From Stutzerimonas azotifigens (GTDB lineage: Bacteria; Pseudomonadota; Gammaproteobacteria; Pseudomonadales; Pseudomonadaceae): a DNA stretch of 64,000 nucleotides. Numbering within the stretch: the first letter of the stretch is position 1; each line of letters starts with the position of its first letter. Made by a program: the position numbers and the translations under genes. Under the pieces are notes generated by a model. That model saw only the letters and a list, made by a program, of their open reading frames with translations, searched no databases and was not told the DNA's origin. The stretch lies in NCBI RefSeq assembly GCF_013522725.1, contig NZ_JAAMRF010000008.1, positions 1 through 64,000 on the forward strand, in the 5' to 3' direction. This document shows positions 40,351-49,382 of this stretch, in pieces.

Positions 40351-41163
40351 CTATCCTTTCTCGGGATCTGCGGGCGTGGCCGGGGAGGGCTGGGCCGGCA
40401 GATGGCCGCAATGCTCGGTATGCACGTGCGGATGCAGCACCGAGCCGTGCAGGTCGTGATCATGATCGTGATGGTGGTGATAGATCGCCAGGCTGCGGGC
40501 GTCCTGGCCGAACAGCTCGACGAACGCCGGATCGTTGCTGACTTGCTCGGGGTGCCCGGAGCAGCACACGTGGCGGTTGAGGCAGACCACCTGGTCGGTG
40601 GCGCTCATCACCAGGTGCAGGTCGTGGGAAACCATCAGCACGCCGCAGCCGTGACGCTCGCGCAGGCGTCCGATCAGGCGGTACAGCTCGGCCTGACCGG
40701 CAACGTCGACGCCCTGTACCGGTTCGTCAAGTACCAGCAGTTCGGGCGCTCGCAGCAGTGCGCGGGCAAGCAGCACCCGCTGCATCTCGCCACCGGAGAT
40801 GCCCTGCAGCGGGCTGTCGATGACCTGCTCGGCGCCGACCTCGGCAAGGGCCGCGAGGGCGCGGGCACGATCGACACCGGGCACCAGGCGCAGGAAGCGC
40901 AGCACCGAAAGCGGCAGGGTGGGGTCTACGTGAAGCTTCTGCGGCATGTAGCCGATGCGCAGCCGGGGCTTGCGCCAGACGCTGCCACGATCCGGCTTGA
41001 GCAGGCCGAGCACGGTGCGCACCAGGGTGGTCTTGCCGGCACCGTTGGGGCCGATCAGGGTGACGATCTCGCCATGGCGCACCTGCAACTGCGCCCCTTC
41101 GAGCACGGCCTGGGCATTGAAGCGCACATGGATGTCGTCGAGCCTGACCAGCGCGTCGCTCAT
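40351..41163 (-). CDS. znuC: Zinc ABC transporter ATP-binding protein with His-rich tail
   Basis: A 270-residue ATPase: Walker [10 protein letters not shown], signature ISGGEMQR, Walker [13 protein letters not shown]. From about residue 228 the protein carries a His/Asp-rich extension ([19 protein letters not shown] then HTEHCGH), beyond the ABC fold, plausibly a zinc buffer or sensor. The start overlaps the zur stop (ATGA), so zur and znuC are coupled. Confidence 0.93.
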   Translation of the reverse strand: MSDALVRLDDIHVRFNAQAVLEGAQLQVRHGEIVTLIGPNGAGKTTLVRTVLGLLKPDRGSVWRKPRLRIGYMPQKLHVDPTLPLSVLRFLRLVPGVDRARALAALAEVGAEQVIDSPLQGISGGEMQRVLLARALLRAPELLVLDEPVQGVDVAGQAELYRLIGRLRERHGCGVLMVSHDLHLVMSATDQVVCLNRHVCCSGHPEQVSNDPAFVELFGQDARSLAIYHHHHDHDHDLHGSVLHPHVHTEHCGHLPAQPSPATPADPEKG

Positions 41164-41645
41164 GCCGCGCTCCGGCAGGCGGCGCAGAGGCCGACCACTT
41201 CCACGGTCTGGCCTTCGACGGTGAAGTCGACGGTGGCGGCGGCGGCGTTGATCGCATCGGCCACGGTCGCCTTTTCCAGCTCGATGGCGGCGTGGCAGTT
41301 GCGGCAGATGAGGAACTGCCCTTGGTGCGGGTTCTGCGGATGGCTGCAGCCGACGAAGGCGTTGAGCGAGGCGATGCGATGCACCAGGCCGTTCTCGAGC
41401 AGGAAATCCAGCGCCCGATAGACCGTCGGCGGCGCCGCGCGGCGGCCATCGGCCTCGCTCAGCACGGCGAGGATGTCGTAGGCACCGAGCGGCTTGTGAC
41501 TTTGCCAGACCAGCTCCAGCACGCGACGGCGCAGGGCGGTCAGCCGTACACCCTGGCGCGCGCACAGGTGATCGGCTTCGGCCAGTGCGTGACTGACGCA
41601 ATGGTCATGGTCGTGGGGCGTACAGGCCAGCGGAGGAGAGGTCAT
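41160..41645 (-). CDS. zur: Zinc uptake regulator Zur (Fur family)
   Basis: A 161-residue Fur-family repressor of zinc uptake. The winged helix spans residues 30-90 ([48 protein letters not shown]). Structural zinc cysteines are in CRNCH and CAAC near the C-terminus; the N-terminus is His-rich (CTPHDHDHC). It is divergent from znuA, 32 bp apart, and probably represses both directions. Confidence 0.94.
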   Translation of the reverse strand: MTSPPLACTPHDHDHCVSHALAEADHLCARQGVRLTALRRRVLELVWQSHKPLGAYDILAVLSEADGRRAAPPTVYRALDFLLENGLVHRIASLNAFVGCSHPQNPHQGQFLICRNCHAAIELEKATVADAINAAAATVDFTVEGQTVEVVGLCAACRSAA

Positions 41646-41671
41646 GGTCGAAGACGGGCTAATGAAGAGAC

Positions 41672-41684
41672 GTTATTATGTTAC
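41672..41684. promoter_or_regulatory. Weak candidate Zur operator
   Basis: GTTATTATGTTAC, in the 32-bp zur-znuA divergent gap and overlapping the annotated znuA ATG, partly resembles the GTTATA-type Zur box, but its symmetry is poor. Given the short gap, any Zur site must be here. Confidence 0.35.
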
Positions 41685-42709
41685 CTGTTCACTCTGTCCG
41701 GTATCCCTTCGTGTCGCGTCTTTTTTTCCTGCCGTTGCTGTTGTCGCTCTCTCTTGCCGCCCATGCCGAGGTCCATCTGCTGACGAGCATCAAGCCGCTG
41801 CAGCTGATTGCCGCCGCGGTTCAGGACGGTGTCGGCGAGCCTGACGTCCTGCTGCCGTCCGGTGCTTCGGCGCACCAATATGCGCTTCGGCCATCCGACG
41901 TACGGCGCGTGCGCGACGCCGACCTGTTCTACTGGATCGGCCCCGATCTGGAGTCCTTCCTGGGCCGTGTCCTGGATGGACGCAGCGGGCCGAGCGTTGC
42001 CTTGCAGAGCATTCCCGGGCTTACCCTGCGGCACTTCGGCGAGCCCCACTCGCAGTCCAACGGCGCGCATGACGACCACGACGATGATCATGACCATGAC
42101 CATGACCATGACCATGACCATGACCATGACCATGACCACCCGCATCACGACCACGATCAGGGCGAGCATGATCATGCGCACCGGCCCGGCAGCCTCGATG
42201 CACACCTCTGGCTGCTGCCAGCCAATGCTCGGGTGATCGCCGAGCGCATGGCGGCGGATCTGGCCGATGCCGATCCGGCCAATGCCGAGCGTTATCGGCA
42301 GAACCTGCAGGCGTTCACGACAGGGCTCGCCGCCCTTGACGAGCGGCTGCGACAGCGCGTCGCCGGGATCGCCGGCAAGCCGTACTTCGTATTTCACGAG
42401 GCTTACGAGTATTTCGAGGCGGCCTATGGCCTGGGCCATGTCGGGGTGTTCAGCGCCGGGATGGAGGTGCAGCCCGGCGCGCGCCACGTCGCGGCAATGC
42501 GCGAGCGCCTGCAGCAGGCCGGCCCGAGCTGTGTATTCAGCGAGCCGCCGCTACGGCCGCGTCTGGCCGAGACCCTGACCAGCGGACTGCCGGCGCGCCT
42601 GGCCGAACTCGACGCCATGGGCACCGACACCAAAGTCGGCCCCAACGGCTACGTCGAGATGCTCGAGCACCTGGGCGAGCAGCTGGTCGGTTGCCTGGAA
42701 TCGCTGTAA
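41678..42709 (+). CDS. znuA: Zinc ABC transporter periplasmic binding protein
   Basis: A 343-residue cluster A-I solute-binding protein. After a signal peptide (LLLSLSLAAHA) the zinc site includes the His of GASAHQYALRPSD and later His in HLWLLPAN and FHEAYEYF. A central His/Asp-rich loop (about residues 129-168) encoded by a tandem hexanucleotide repeat is typical of ZnuA but unusually regular here. ATG 41678 has GAAGAGA upstream; GTG 41711 is an alternative giving a shorter signal peptide. Confidence 0.93.
   Translation: MLPVHSVRYPFVSRLFFLPLLLSLSLAAHAEVHLLTSIKPLQLIAAAVQDGVGEPDVLLPSGASAHQYALRPSDVRRVRDADLFYWIGPDLESFLGRVLDGRSGPSVALQSIPGLTLRHFGEPHSQSNGAHDDHDDDHDHDHDHDHDHDHDHDHPHHDHDQGEHDHAHRPGSLDAHLWLLPANARVIAERMAADLADADPANAERYRQNLQAFTTGLAALDERLRQRVAGIAGKPYFVFHEAYEYFEAAYGLGHVGVFSAGMEVQPGARHVAAMRERLQQAGPSCVFSEPPLRPRLAETLTSGLPARLAELDAMGTDTKVGPNGYVEMLEHLGEQLVGCLESL
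42091..42138 (+). repeat. Eight perfect copies of hexanucleotide TGACCA in znuA
   Basis: TGACCA occurs eight times without interruption, coding for alternating Asp-His in the zinc-binding loop. As a 6-bp unit repeat it can change length in frame by slippage. Confidence 0.95.
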
Positions 42710-42718
42710 GGCAGGCGG

Positions 42719-43669
42719 TCAGAACGCGAAGGGCAGTTCGATGGTGACCTGCTGGCGGTGCTGCAAGCGCCGCTGAAACTCGTTCGGGTCGTGGATCAGC
42801 ACCTGCTGTCCCGCGTTCGCCTGGGAAGCGATCAGCCGGGACAACCAGAAGCGGACGCAGGCGATGCGCAGCATGGCCGGCCATAGCTCGGCCTCGGCGG
42901 GCGTGAAGCGGCGGTGCGCCGAATACGCGGCCAGCAGCGCGCGGACGCGCGGAGGGTCGAGCCGGCCGTCTTCGTGGGAGCACCAGTCGTTCACGGTGAT
43001 CGCAAGGTCGTAGAGCATCGGCCCGGAGCAGGCGTTGTAGAAGTCGATCACCCCCGACAGCCTGGGACCGTCGAACAGCGCGTTGTCGCGGAACAGGTCG
43101 GCGTGCAGATTGGCCTGCGGCAAGGCGAGGATCTGCCACTGCAGCCTGCCGATTTCGGCCAGTGCGTCGCGCAGCAGCGGCAGCTGCGCCTCCGGCAGGC
43201 CCAGCGCCAGGCTCGGGCCTTCTCGCAGCATCCAGTCCAGGCCGCGATCGCTGCGGCGCTCGAGCATCCGCTCGCGGGTGGCCAGATGAATGTCCGCCAG
43301 CAGTGCTCCGACTTCGCCGCAGTGGTGAGCGTTGGGTGCGGACAGGTGGCGCCCGGGCAGGCGCGGTTGCAGCAGCGCCGGTTTGCCAGCGAGCTGGCGG
43401 AGCGCTTCGCCGCTATCGGTCGTCAGCGCATAGGGCACCGGCAGCCCGGCCTGATGGAGCACCTCGAGCAGCTCGACGAAGAACGGCAGGTCGGCTGTCG
43501 GGCCGCGCTCGACCAGGGTCAGCACGTATTCGCCGTGCTCGAGGCTGACGAAGAAGTTGCTGTTCTCGCTGCCCGCGGCAATCCCCTCGAAGGCGATCAG
43601 CCGTCCGAGCCGGTAGGGTGCGAGAAAAGCGTCCAGCTCGTCATGCTGCAGGGGCGTGAACACCGACAT
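42719..43669 (-). CDS. thrB: Homoserine kinase (ThrB, choline kinase-like fold)
   Basis: A 316-residue kinase that phosphorylates homoserine for threonine synthesis. The catalytic loop is ANLHADLFRDNALFDG and the metal-binding segment GVIDFYNACSGPMLYDLAI, as in the APH/choline-kinase-like ThrB of pseudomonads, which differs from the GHMP-type enzyme of enterobacteria. Its place beside DUF2782 and polA is typical of Pseudomonas. Confidence 0.93.
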   Translation of the reverse strand: MSVFTPLQHDELDAFLAPYRLGRLIAFEGIAAGSENSNFFVSLEHGEYVLTLVERGPTADLPFFVELLEVLHQAGLPVPYALTTDSGEALRQLAGKPALLQPRLPGRHLSAPNAHHCGEVGALLADIHLATRERMLERRSDRGLDWMLREGPSLALGLPEAQLPLLRDALAEIGRLQWQILALPQANLHADLFRDNALFDGPRLSGVIDFYNACSGPMLYDLAITVNDWCSHEDGRLDPPRVRALLAAYSAHRRFTPAEAELWPAMLRIACVRFWLSRLIASQANAGQQVLIHDPNEFQRRLQHRQQVTIELPFAF

Positions 43670-43684
43670 CTGAGGGTCCTTGCG

Positions 43685-43963
43685 TTACCAGCTGAAGATT
43701 TCCCAGGCCGGGATCAACATGTCCGGCCGGTCGGAGCGAATGAAATTGCTGTCGCCGTCGGCGCGCACCAGAAAGTACGGCTTGCCGTGCTTGGGCGTCA
43801 CCTTGACCGCGTAGAGAAAGCCATTGACGCGGTATTCCTCGACCATGCGGTCGCCTTCCTGGCGGATCGTCACGTCCGGCTCGCCGTCCGGTTGCTGCGC
43901 CTGCGCGGCGACCGGCAGACAGACCAGCAGGCTGGCCAGCAGCAGGTGTTTCAGAGTACGCAT
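43685..43963 (-). CDS. DUF2782 exported protein
   Basis: A 92-residue protein with a signal peptide (LLLASLLVCLPVAAQA) and the DUF2782 core PDVTIRQEGDRMVEEYRVNGFLYAVKVTPKHGKPYFLV. Function unknown. Same-strand neighbour of thrB, 15 bp apart, and divergent from polA across 75 bp. Confidence 0.85.
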   Translation of the reverse strand: MRTLKHLLLASLLVCLPVAAQAQQPDGEPDVTIRQEGDRMVEEYRVNGFLYAVKVTPKHGKPYFLVRADGDSNFIRSDRPDMLIPAWEIFSW

Positions 43964-44038
43964 GATAACCTTGTCCCTTTGTCGTCAACGGTCCTGCGCA
44001 TTCTAGCCCCGGACCCGCCGAAAAGGTTGATCCTGCTC

Positions 44039-46783
44039 ATGAGCCAAGCGCCCCTCGTTCTGGTGGACGGTTCGTCCTACCTGTACCGCGCCTTCCACGC
44101 CCTGCCTCCCCTGACCACCTCCACCGGCAAGCCCACCGGGGCGGTGAAAGGCGTGCTCAACATGTTGCTGTCGCTGCGCCGGCAATACCCGGACAGCCCG
44201 TTCGCGGTGGTTTTCGATGCCAAGGGGCCGACCTTTCGCGACACCCTGTTCGCCGAATACAAATCCCATCGCCCGCCGATGCCCGACGATCTGCGTTCGC
44301 AAGTCGAGCCGCTGCATGCCAGCGTGCGCGCGCTGGGCATGCCGCTGCTCTGTGTCGACGGGGTCGAAGCCGACGACGTGATCGGCACGCTGGCGCGCCA
44401 GTGCGCGTCGCTCGGTCGCGACGTGATCATTTCCACCGGTGACAAGGACATGGCGCAGCTGGTCTGCCCCCACGTCACCCTGGTCAACACCATGACCGGC
44501 AGTGTCTACGACATCGAAGGCGTGAAGAACAAGTTCGGCGTCGGCCCGGAGCTGATCATCGACTTCCTCGCGCTGATGGGCGACAAGGTCGACAACATTC
44601 CCGGCGTGCCCGGAGTCGGCGAGAAGACCGCCTGCGGCCTGCTCAACGGCATCGAGGGCGGCCTCAAAGGGCTCTACGAGAACCTCGACAAGGTCTGCGA
44701 CCTGCCGATCCGTGGCGCCAAGTCGCTGGCCGCCAAGCTCGACGAACACCGCGAGGCGGCGTTCATGTCCTACGAGCTGGCGACGATCAAGATCGATGTG
44801 CCGCTGGACGTCGAAGTCGGCGACCTGATGCCCGGCGAGCCGCACCGCGAAGCACTGATCGCGCTGTATCGAGAACTGGAGTTCAAGGCCTGGCTCGACG
44901 AACTGCTGCGCGAAGCCAAGGCGGCCGGCGAGAACTGCGAAGTCCAGCCCGAAGGCTGCTCGATCCAGGCCGAAGCCGAATACACCACGATTTTCGATCA
45001 GGCCGAGTTCAACGACTGGCTCGAGCGCCTGAAGGCGGCCGACTGCTTCGCCTTCGACACTGAGACCACCAGCCTGGACGCGCAGAAGGCCCAGCTGGTC
45101 GGCGTGTCCTTCGCCATCGAGACCGGCAAGGCCGCCTATGTGCCGCTCGCTCACAGCTACATGGGCGTGCCGCAACAGCTGGATCGAGATGTCGTGCTCG
45201 GCGCGCTCAAGCCGCTGCTCGAAGACCCGTCCAGGCGCAAGATCTGCCAGCACGGCAAGTACGACATGAACGTGCTGATGCATTACGGCATCAAGATGCG
45301 CGGCATGACGTTCGACACCATGCTCGAATCCTACGTGCTCGACGCCACGGCCACCCGCCACGACATGGACAGCCTGGCGCTCAAGTACCTCGGCCGCGGC
45401 ACCATCCGCTTCGAGGACATCGCCGGCAAGGGCGCCAAGCAGCTGACCTTCGACCAGGTCGCCGTGGAGCAGGCCGGCCCCTACGCCGCCGAAGACGCCG
45501 ATGTCACCCTGCGTCTGCACCAGACGCTGCTGGGCAAACTCGAGGCGACGCCCTCGCTGCTCAAGGTCCTCAACGAGATCGAAATGCCGCTGGTGCCCGT
45601 GCTGGCGCGCATCGAGCGCAACGGTGCGCTGGTCGATGCCAAGCTGCTTGGCCAGCAGAGCGTTGAAATCGGTGAGCGGCTGGTGGAGCTCGAGCGCGAG
45701 GCGTTCGACATCGCCGGGGAGGAATTCAACCTCGGCTCGCCCAAGCAGCTCTGCGCGATCCTCTATGACAAGCTCGGCTGCCCTGTGCTGTCGAAGACCG
45801 CCGGCGGCCAACCGTCGACGGCCGAAAGCGTGCTCGCCGACCTGGCCGAGCAGGACTACCCGCTACCCAAGGTCATCATGCAGCACCGCTCCTTGAGCAA
45901 GCTCAAGGGCACCTATACCGACAAACTGCCGCAGCAGATCAATCCGCGTACCGGCCGAATCCATACCAGCTACCACCAGGCCGTGACGGCGACCGGCCGG
46001 CTGTCCTCGTCGGACCCGAACCTGCAGAACATCCCGATCCGCACCGCCGAGGGCCGGCGCATCCGCCAGGCCTTCGTCGCCGCGCCGGGCTACAAGCTGC
46101 TGGCCGCCGACTACTCGCAGATCGAGCTGCGCATCATGGCGCACCTGGCCCAGGACGCCGGCCTGCTGCATGCCTTCCAGAACGACCTGGACGTTCACCG
46201 CGCCACCGCCGCCGAGGTGTTCGGCGTCGAGCTGGATCAGGTCACCAACGACCAGCGGCGCAGCGCCAAGGCGATCAACTTCGGTCTGATCTACGGTATG
46301 AGCGCCTTCGGCCTGGCCAAGCAGATCGACGTGGGCCGCAAGGAAGCCCAGGAGTACATCGACCGCTACTTCGCGCGCTATCCCGGCGTGCTCGCCTACA
46401 TGGAGCGCACCCGTACCCAGGCCGCCGAGCAAGGCTTCGTCGAAACACTGTTCGGCCGGCGGCTGTACCTGCCGGAGATTCATTCCAAGAACGGCGCCAT
46501 GCGCAAGGCCGCCGAGCGTACCGCGATCAACGCGCCCATGCAGGGCACCGCGGCGGACATCATCAAGCGCGCCATGATCGAGGTGGACAGCTGGCTGCAG
46601 GAAAGCGGGCTGGATGCACGCGTCATCCTGCAGGTGCACGACGAACTGGTGCTGGAGGTGCGCGAGGATCTGGTCGAGCAGGTGCGTGAGCAGATCTGCC
46701 CGCTGATGAGCCAGGCCGCCACGCTGGACGTGCCGCTGCTGGTCGAGGCCGGTGCGGGTGCCAACTGGGATGAAGCGCACTGA
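44039..46783 (+). CDS. polA: DNA polymerase I
   Basis: A 914-residue repair and Okazaki-fragment polymerase. The 5'-3' exonuclease occupies residues 1-290 (LVDGSSYLYRAFHALP, STGDKDMAQL). The 3'-5' proofreading domain retains its acidic motif CFAFDTETTSLD, so proofreading is likely intact. Polymerase motifs A (DYSQIELR), B (RRSAKAINFGLIYG) and C (QVHDELVLEV) are all present. ATG 44039 gives the family start MSQAPLVLVDGSSYL; the upstream in-frame extension is antisense to thrB. Confidence 0.97.
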   Translation: MSQAPLVLVDGSSYLYRAFHALPPLTTSTGKPTGAVKGVLNMLLSLRRQYPDSPFAVVFDAKGPTFRDTLFAEYKSHRPPMPDDLRSQVEPLHASVRALGMPLLCVDGVEADDVIGTLARQCASLGRDVIISTGDKDMAQLVCPHVTLVNTMTGSVYDIEGVKNKFGVGPELIIDFLALMGDKVDNIPGVPGVGEKTACGLLNGIEGGLKGLYENLDKVCDLPIRGAKSLAAKLDEHREAAFMSYELATIKIDVPLDVEVGDLMPGEPHREALIALYRELEFKAWLDELLREAKAAGENCEVQPEGCSIQAEAEYTTIFDQAEFNDWLERLKAADCFAFDTETTSLDAQKAQLVGVSFAIETGKAAYVPLAHSYMGVPQQLDRDVVLGALKPLLEDPSRRKICQHGKYDMNVLMHYGIKMRGMTFDTMLESYVLDATATRHDMDSLALKYLGRGTIRFEDIAGKGAKQLTFDQVAVEQAGPYAAEDADVTLRLHQTLLGKLEATPSLLKVLNEIEMPLVPVLARIERNGALVDAKLLGQQSVEIGERLVELEREAFDIAGEEFNLGSPKQLCAILYDKLGCPVLSKTAGGQPSTAESVLADLAEQDYPLPKVIMQHRSLSKLKGTYTDKLPQQINPRTGRIHTSYHQAVTATGRLSSSDPNLQNIPIRTAEGRRIRQAFVAAPGYKLLAADYSQIELRIMAHLAQDAGLLHAFQNDLDVHRATAAEVFGVELDQVTNDQRRSAKAINFGLIYGMSAFGLAKQIDVGRKEAQEYIDRYFARYPGVLAYMERTRTQAAEQGFVETLFGRRLYLPEIHSKNGAMRKAAERTAINAPMQGTAADIIKRAMIEVDSWLQESGLDARVILQVHDELVLEVREDLVEQVREQICPLMSQAATLDVPLLVEAGAGANWDEAH

Positions 46784-46822
46784 GGTCTGAAAACTTTTTT
46801 TCAGTCCGATTGAAAAAAGGCG

Positions 46823-46850
46823 GAACTATTCCTGTTTACAGTGAGTCTGA
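46823..46850 (+). promoter_or_regulatory. AlgU (sigma22)-type promoter of the ErsA-like sRNA
   Basis: GAACTA (46823-46828), a 17-bp spacer and TCTGA (46846-46850) match the AlgU consensus GAACTT-N16/17-TCTGA in 10 of 11 positions. Transcription would start near 46856. Confidence 0.8.
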
Positions 46851-46855
46851 GTTCG

Positions 46856-46987
46856 CGAAGGGCGTTAAAACCTCTTCGATGCTCCTTGTTGTGTTAAGTG
46901 TTGGCAGATCTCTGGACCCCGCCCTAGCGGTCCGGACTTGAACCTCGAACTTCCCCCTCCCCCATAAGAAGTTCGAGGTTTTTTTTC
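46856..46987 (+). ncRNA. ersA: ErsA / Spot 42-like small RNA
   Basis: Between polA and the next gene, downstream of an AlgU-type promoter, lies a gene-free stretch ending in a strong terminator (AACCTCGAACTT 46941-46952 pairs with AAGTTCGAGGTT 46969-46980, then six T). The distance from the expected start to the T-run, about 132 nt, equals the known length of P. aeruginosa ErsA, which lies behind polA and is AlgU-dependent. The terminator loop is C-rich (CCCCCTCCCCC). ErsA is known to act on envelope and virulence mRNAs. Confidence 0.8.
46941..46986 (+). terminator. Terminator of the ErsA-like sRNA
   Basis: A 12-bp perfect stem AACCTCGAACTT/AAGTTCGAGGTT with a 16-base C-rich loop and a following run of T. 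Confidence 0.9.
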
Positions 46988-47073
46988 GTCTCGAGAAAAG
47001 TACGACAAGGCCGAGCGCGCGACGATGCGCGGGTTTGCGCCCCTCGATGCGTGCCTGGACCCTTGAGCGAGGG

Positions 47074-49032
47074 TCAGGGCAGGACGAGGCCGCCGCCGGC
47101 TTTGTGCAGGGCCTGCAGGTGATCGCGAATGCCGGTGAGATTGACCTCGATCGCCTCCAGTTCGCGGCGGCGTTCGTCGCCCAGCAGCTTGCGTACCTCT
47201 AGATCCAGCGTCTGGTTCAGCGCGTTGAGCCGGGCCTGGCGCTCACCGCTTTCGCGCTCCAGACGCTTCCATTCGCCGAGTTGCGGAAGGCCATAGCCGT
47301 CGCCTTCGAGCAGTTCGGCCGGGCGGCTCAGGTAGCCGCTGTTGGCGAGGATCTCCTGCAGCGCGCCGTCGGCCTTGTCCAAGCCGCTGTCGCGCTGCTT
47401 GCGCCCGCCCAGGTAGCGGCGCTTGAGCTCGTTCTGAGCCAGCAGCAGCTCGCGCCGAAGCGCCGCCTGCTCGACCAGCAACAGGGCGGCGCTGGCGCGC
47501 AGGTCGGCCTGCTCGAACCAGCGGCGACGCTCGGCGGCGGGCAGGGCGAGCCAGTCTTCGACTTCGGTCTGCGGTAGCGCCAGGCGCTCGCGCAGCACGG
47601 CGAACATGGCCTGGTAGCGGTCACGGTAGGAGTCGAAGCGATAGCCCAGGCGCAGCGCCTCGCGCGGGTCGTCGAGCACGCTCGCATCGGCCAGGCCGCG
47701 GTTGATCAGGATCTCCAGCAGGCCGTTGGGCATGATGCTGTCCAGCGCCGTGAGCTCCGGCCGTTCGGTGCCGCTGCGCATCAGCTTGAGCGTTTCCACC
47801 GCGCAGTTGTTGGACAGGAAGTAGTAATCGCCATCGTAGCTCCAGTGCACTTCGGCACTGCGCTCGACCAGCGATTCGATGTCGCTGCGTTCGAGCTTCA
47901 GCGGGATCGAGGCGAGGCTGCGCAGCTCGACCTTGGTGTATTCCTCGATCACCTGGCCCAGCGGCAGGACGAACAGGCGCGACGGATAAGCGCCGGTCAG
48001 GCCGTCCCAGCTCGACAGCTGCACGTCGCCGACGAAGGCGCGATAGGACAGCACCAGGTGCTCGTCCAGATCCAGCCGGCAGTCCGGGCCGCGCGGGCGT
48101 CCCGGGGCGCAGATCACCAGGCGCAGCATGGTGTGGCCCCAGCGACTTGCCCAGGCGTCGTTGGCCTCGGCGAACAGGTAGTCCACTTCGTAGACGCGCT
48201 GCGGGTCGAGCGTCACCAGGGGCGTGCGGCCGAAATCCCGACCGGCGTTGAGGATCGGATAACCCGGCGCGCACTCGGCGCGGTCCTGCGGTTGCCAGCC
48301 GAAATGCTCTGAGAAATAGCGATTGAGCGAGGGCCGGCGGCAGGCGTACGTCGGGTCGAGGAGAAAGTACTCCATGTTCACCGCGACGAACTCCAGCGGG
48401 CTCGTCAGCTCGTAGCTGTCCGGGCTGCGGGCGACCTGGGCGTTGAGCGTTTCCCGTTCGCCGCGCTGGCCGACGCGCTGCGGCCAGCCGGCCAGGTCCA
48501 GCAGGCGGGGATCGTCACTGAGGGTGAAGCGGCGCGCGGTCTGGCCCCGGCAATGATCCGGCAGGCCGACCGCGCCGAGCACTTGCTCGCGCTGACGGCA
48601 CTGCATCAGCACCTGCGTCTGGTCTGGCGTCCACAGGCGCGCCCGGTCATAAAGGTGGGTGAGTTCGTGCAGGACGGTGGCGAGCAACTCCTGGCGTACC
48701 GTGCCGTGGGGGCGGGTGGTGCGCTGCGTCGCCGCGCTGCCATCGGTCAAGCCCGGCAGCAGGCGGCGGTTGAGGTCCAGGGTATCGAGCCCGGCACGGC
48801 CGTAGGCGTTCTCTGGCAGGTCGGTTCGCCAGCGTACCCGCACGGTGCGGTCCAGCCGCTCGACGAAGCCGGGCGGCAGCGTTGCCATGGCTTCGTCGAT
48901 CAGGGTCTGGGTGGCGTGCCGCTGCGCAGGTTGCAGGTCGGCCTGATCGAGCGGCAGGCGCAGCCCTGCATTGGCGGTGCCGGTCAGCAGACCCAGCGCG
49001 ATCGCCGCCAGCCAGGCCCGGGCGGCCTTCAC
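47074..49032 (-). CDS. DUF4105 (Lnb-like) exported protein with HExxH segment
   Basis: A 652-residue exported protein (signal MKAARAWLAAIALGLLTGTANA). The N-terminal region has a zinc-metalloprotease-like HELTHLYDR motif near residue 120. The DUF4105 core follows (YLFAEANDAWASRWGHTMLRLV to WSYDGDYYFLSNNCAVETLKL, about residues 280-410), with conserved His and Cys placed as in Lnb lipoprotein acyltransferases; the C-terminal 150 residues are coiled-coil-like. Activity is unknown. Its ATG overlaps the stop of the upstream DUF2388 gene, with which it probably forms an operon. Confidence 0.8.
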   Translation of the reverse strand: MKAARAWLAAIALGLLTGTANAGLRLPLDQADLQPAQRHATQTLIDEAMATLPPGFVERLDRTVRVRWRTDLPENAYGRAGLDTLDLNRRLLPGLTDGSAATQRTTRPHGTVRQELLATVLHELTHLYDRARLWTPDQTQVLMQCRQREQVLGAVGLPDHCRGQTARRFTLSDDPRLLDLAGWPQRVGQRGERETLNAQVARSPDSYELTSPLEFVAVNMEYFLLDPTYACRRPSLNRYFSEHFGWQPQDRAECAPGYPILNAGRDFGRTPLVTLDPQRVYEVDYLFAEANDAWASRWGHTMLRLVICAPGRPRGPDCRLDLDEHLVLSYRAFVGDVQLSSWDGLTGAYPSRLFVLPLGQVIEEYTKVELRSLASIPLKLERSDIESLVERSAEVHWSYDGDYYFLSNNCAVETLKLMRSGTERPELTALDSIMPNGLLEILINRGLADASVLDDPREALRLGYRFDSYRDRYQAMFAVLRERLALPQTEVEDWLALPAAERRRWFEQADLRASAALLLVEQAALRRELLLAQNELKRRYLGGRKQRDSGLDKADGALQEILANSGYLSRPAELLEGDGYGLPQLGEWKRLERESGERQARLNALNQTLDLEVRKLLGDERRRELEAIEVNLTGIRDHLQALHKAGGGLVLP

Positions 49033-49361
49033 AGGACGAGGATGGCTTCGGCCAGGGCCTGGTCGCTGGCATCGCGGGCTTCGGCGAATTCGCTGCGAAG
49101 GGCACCGAAGGCCGCTTCCAGGCGTGCGCCGCGAATATCGCCTTGGCTGGCGACGAAGCTGGCGGCTTCGTCGCGCGCTTCCTGGACCACCTTCATGTCG
49201 CTGATGCGGCTGGTGACGTCGGAAGTGAAGTTGATGCTGCGATCAAGGGCGCGGACGACCAGGTTGCTGGTGGCGACCAGAGTTTGTGCCTGGGCGGTTG
49301 CGACGCAGAGCAGCATGGCGGACGCCAGTGCGGCGGTCTGTGCGATCGATGATTTACGCAT
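49029..49361 (-). CDS. DUF2388 exported protein, copy 1
   Basis: A 110-residue protein with a signal peptide (ALASAMLLCVATAQA) and the DUF2388 core LVVRALDRSINFTSDVTSRISD...ARDEAASFVASQGDIRGARLEAAFGALR. Function unknown. It overlaps the DUF4105 start by 4 bp and is the nearest of three tandem paralogues. Confidence 0.82.
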   Translation of the reverse strand: MRKSSIAQTAALASAMLLCVATAQAQTLVATSNLVVRALDRSINFTSDVTSRISDMKVVQEARDEAASFVASQGDIRGARLEAAFGALRSEFAEARDASDQALAEAILVL

Positions 49362-49382
49362 GGGAGATTCTTCCAGGGAGTT

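Noticed and set aside
42088..42140. CRISPR-like tandem repeat
   Set aside because: Unit is 6 bp with no spacers and lies in frame inside znuA; it is a coding microsatellite.
44003..45811. 602-codon open frame on the minus strand opposite polA
   Set aside because: High GC makes long antisense frames common; polA on the plus strand has all catalytic motifs, and the antisense product shows no recognisable domain.
46794..46820. Hairpin TTTTTTCA/TGAAAAAA as the polA terminator
   Set aside because: The stem is nearly all A-T and lacks a following T-run; it may instead be an AT-rich element upstream of the sRNA promoter.
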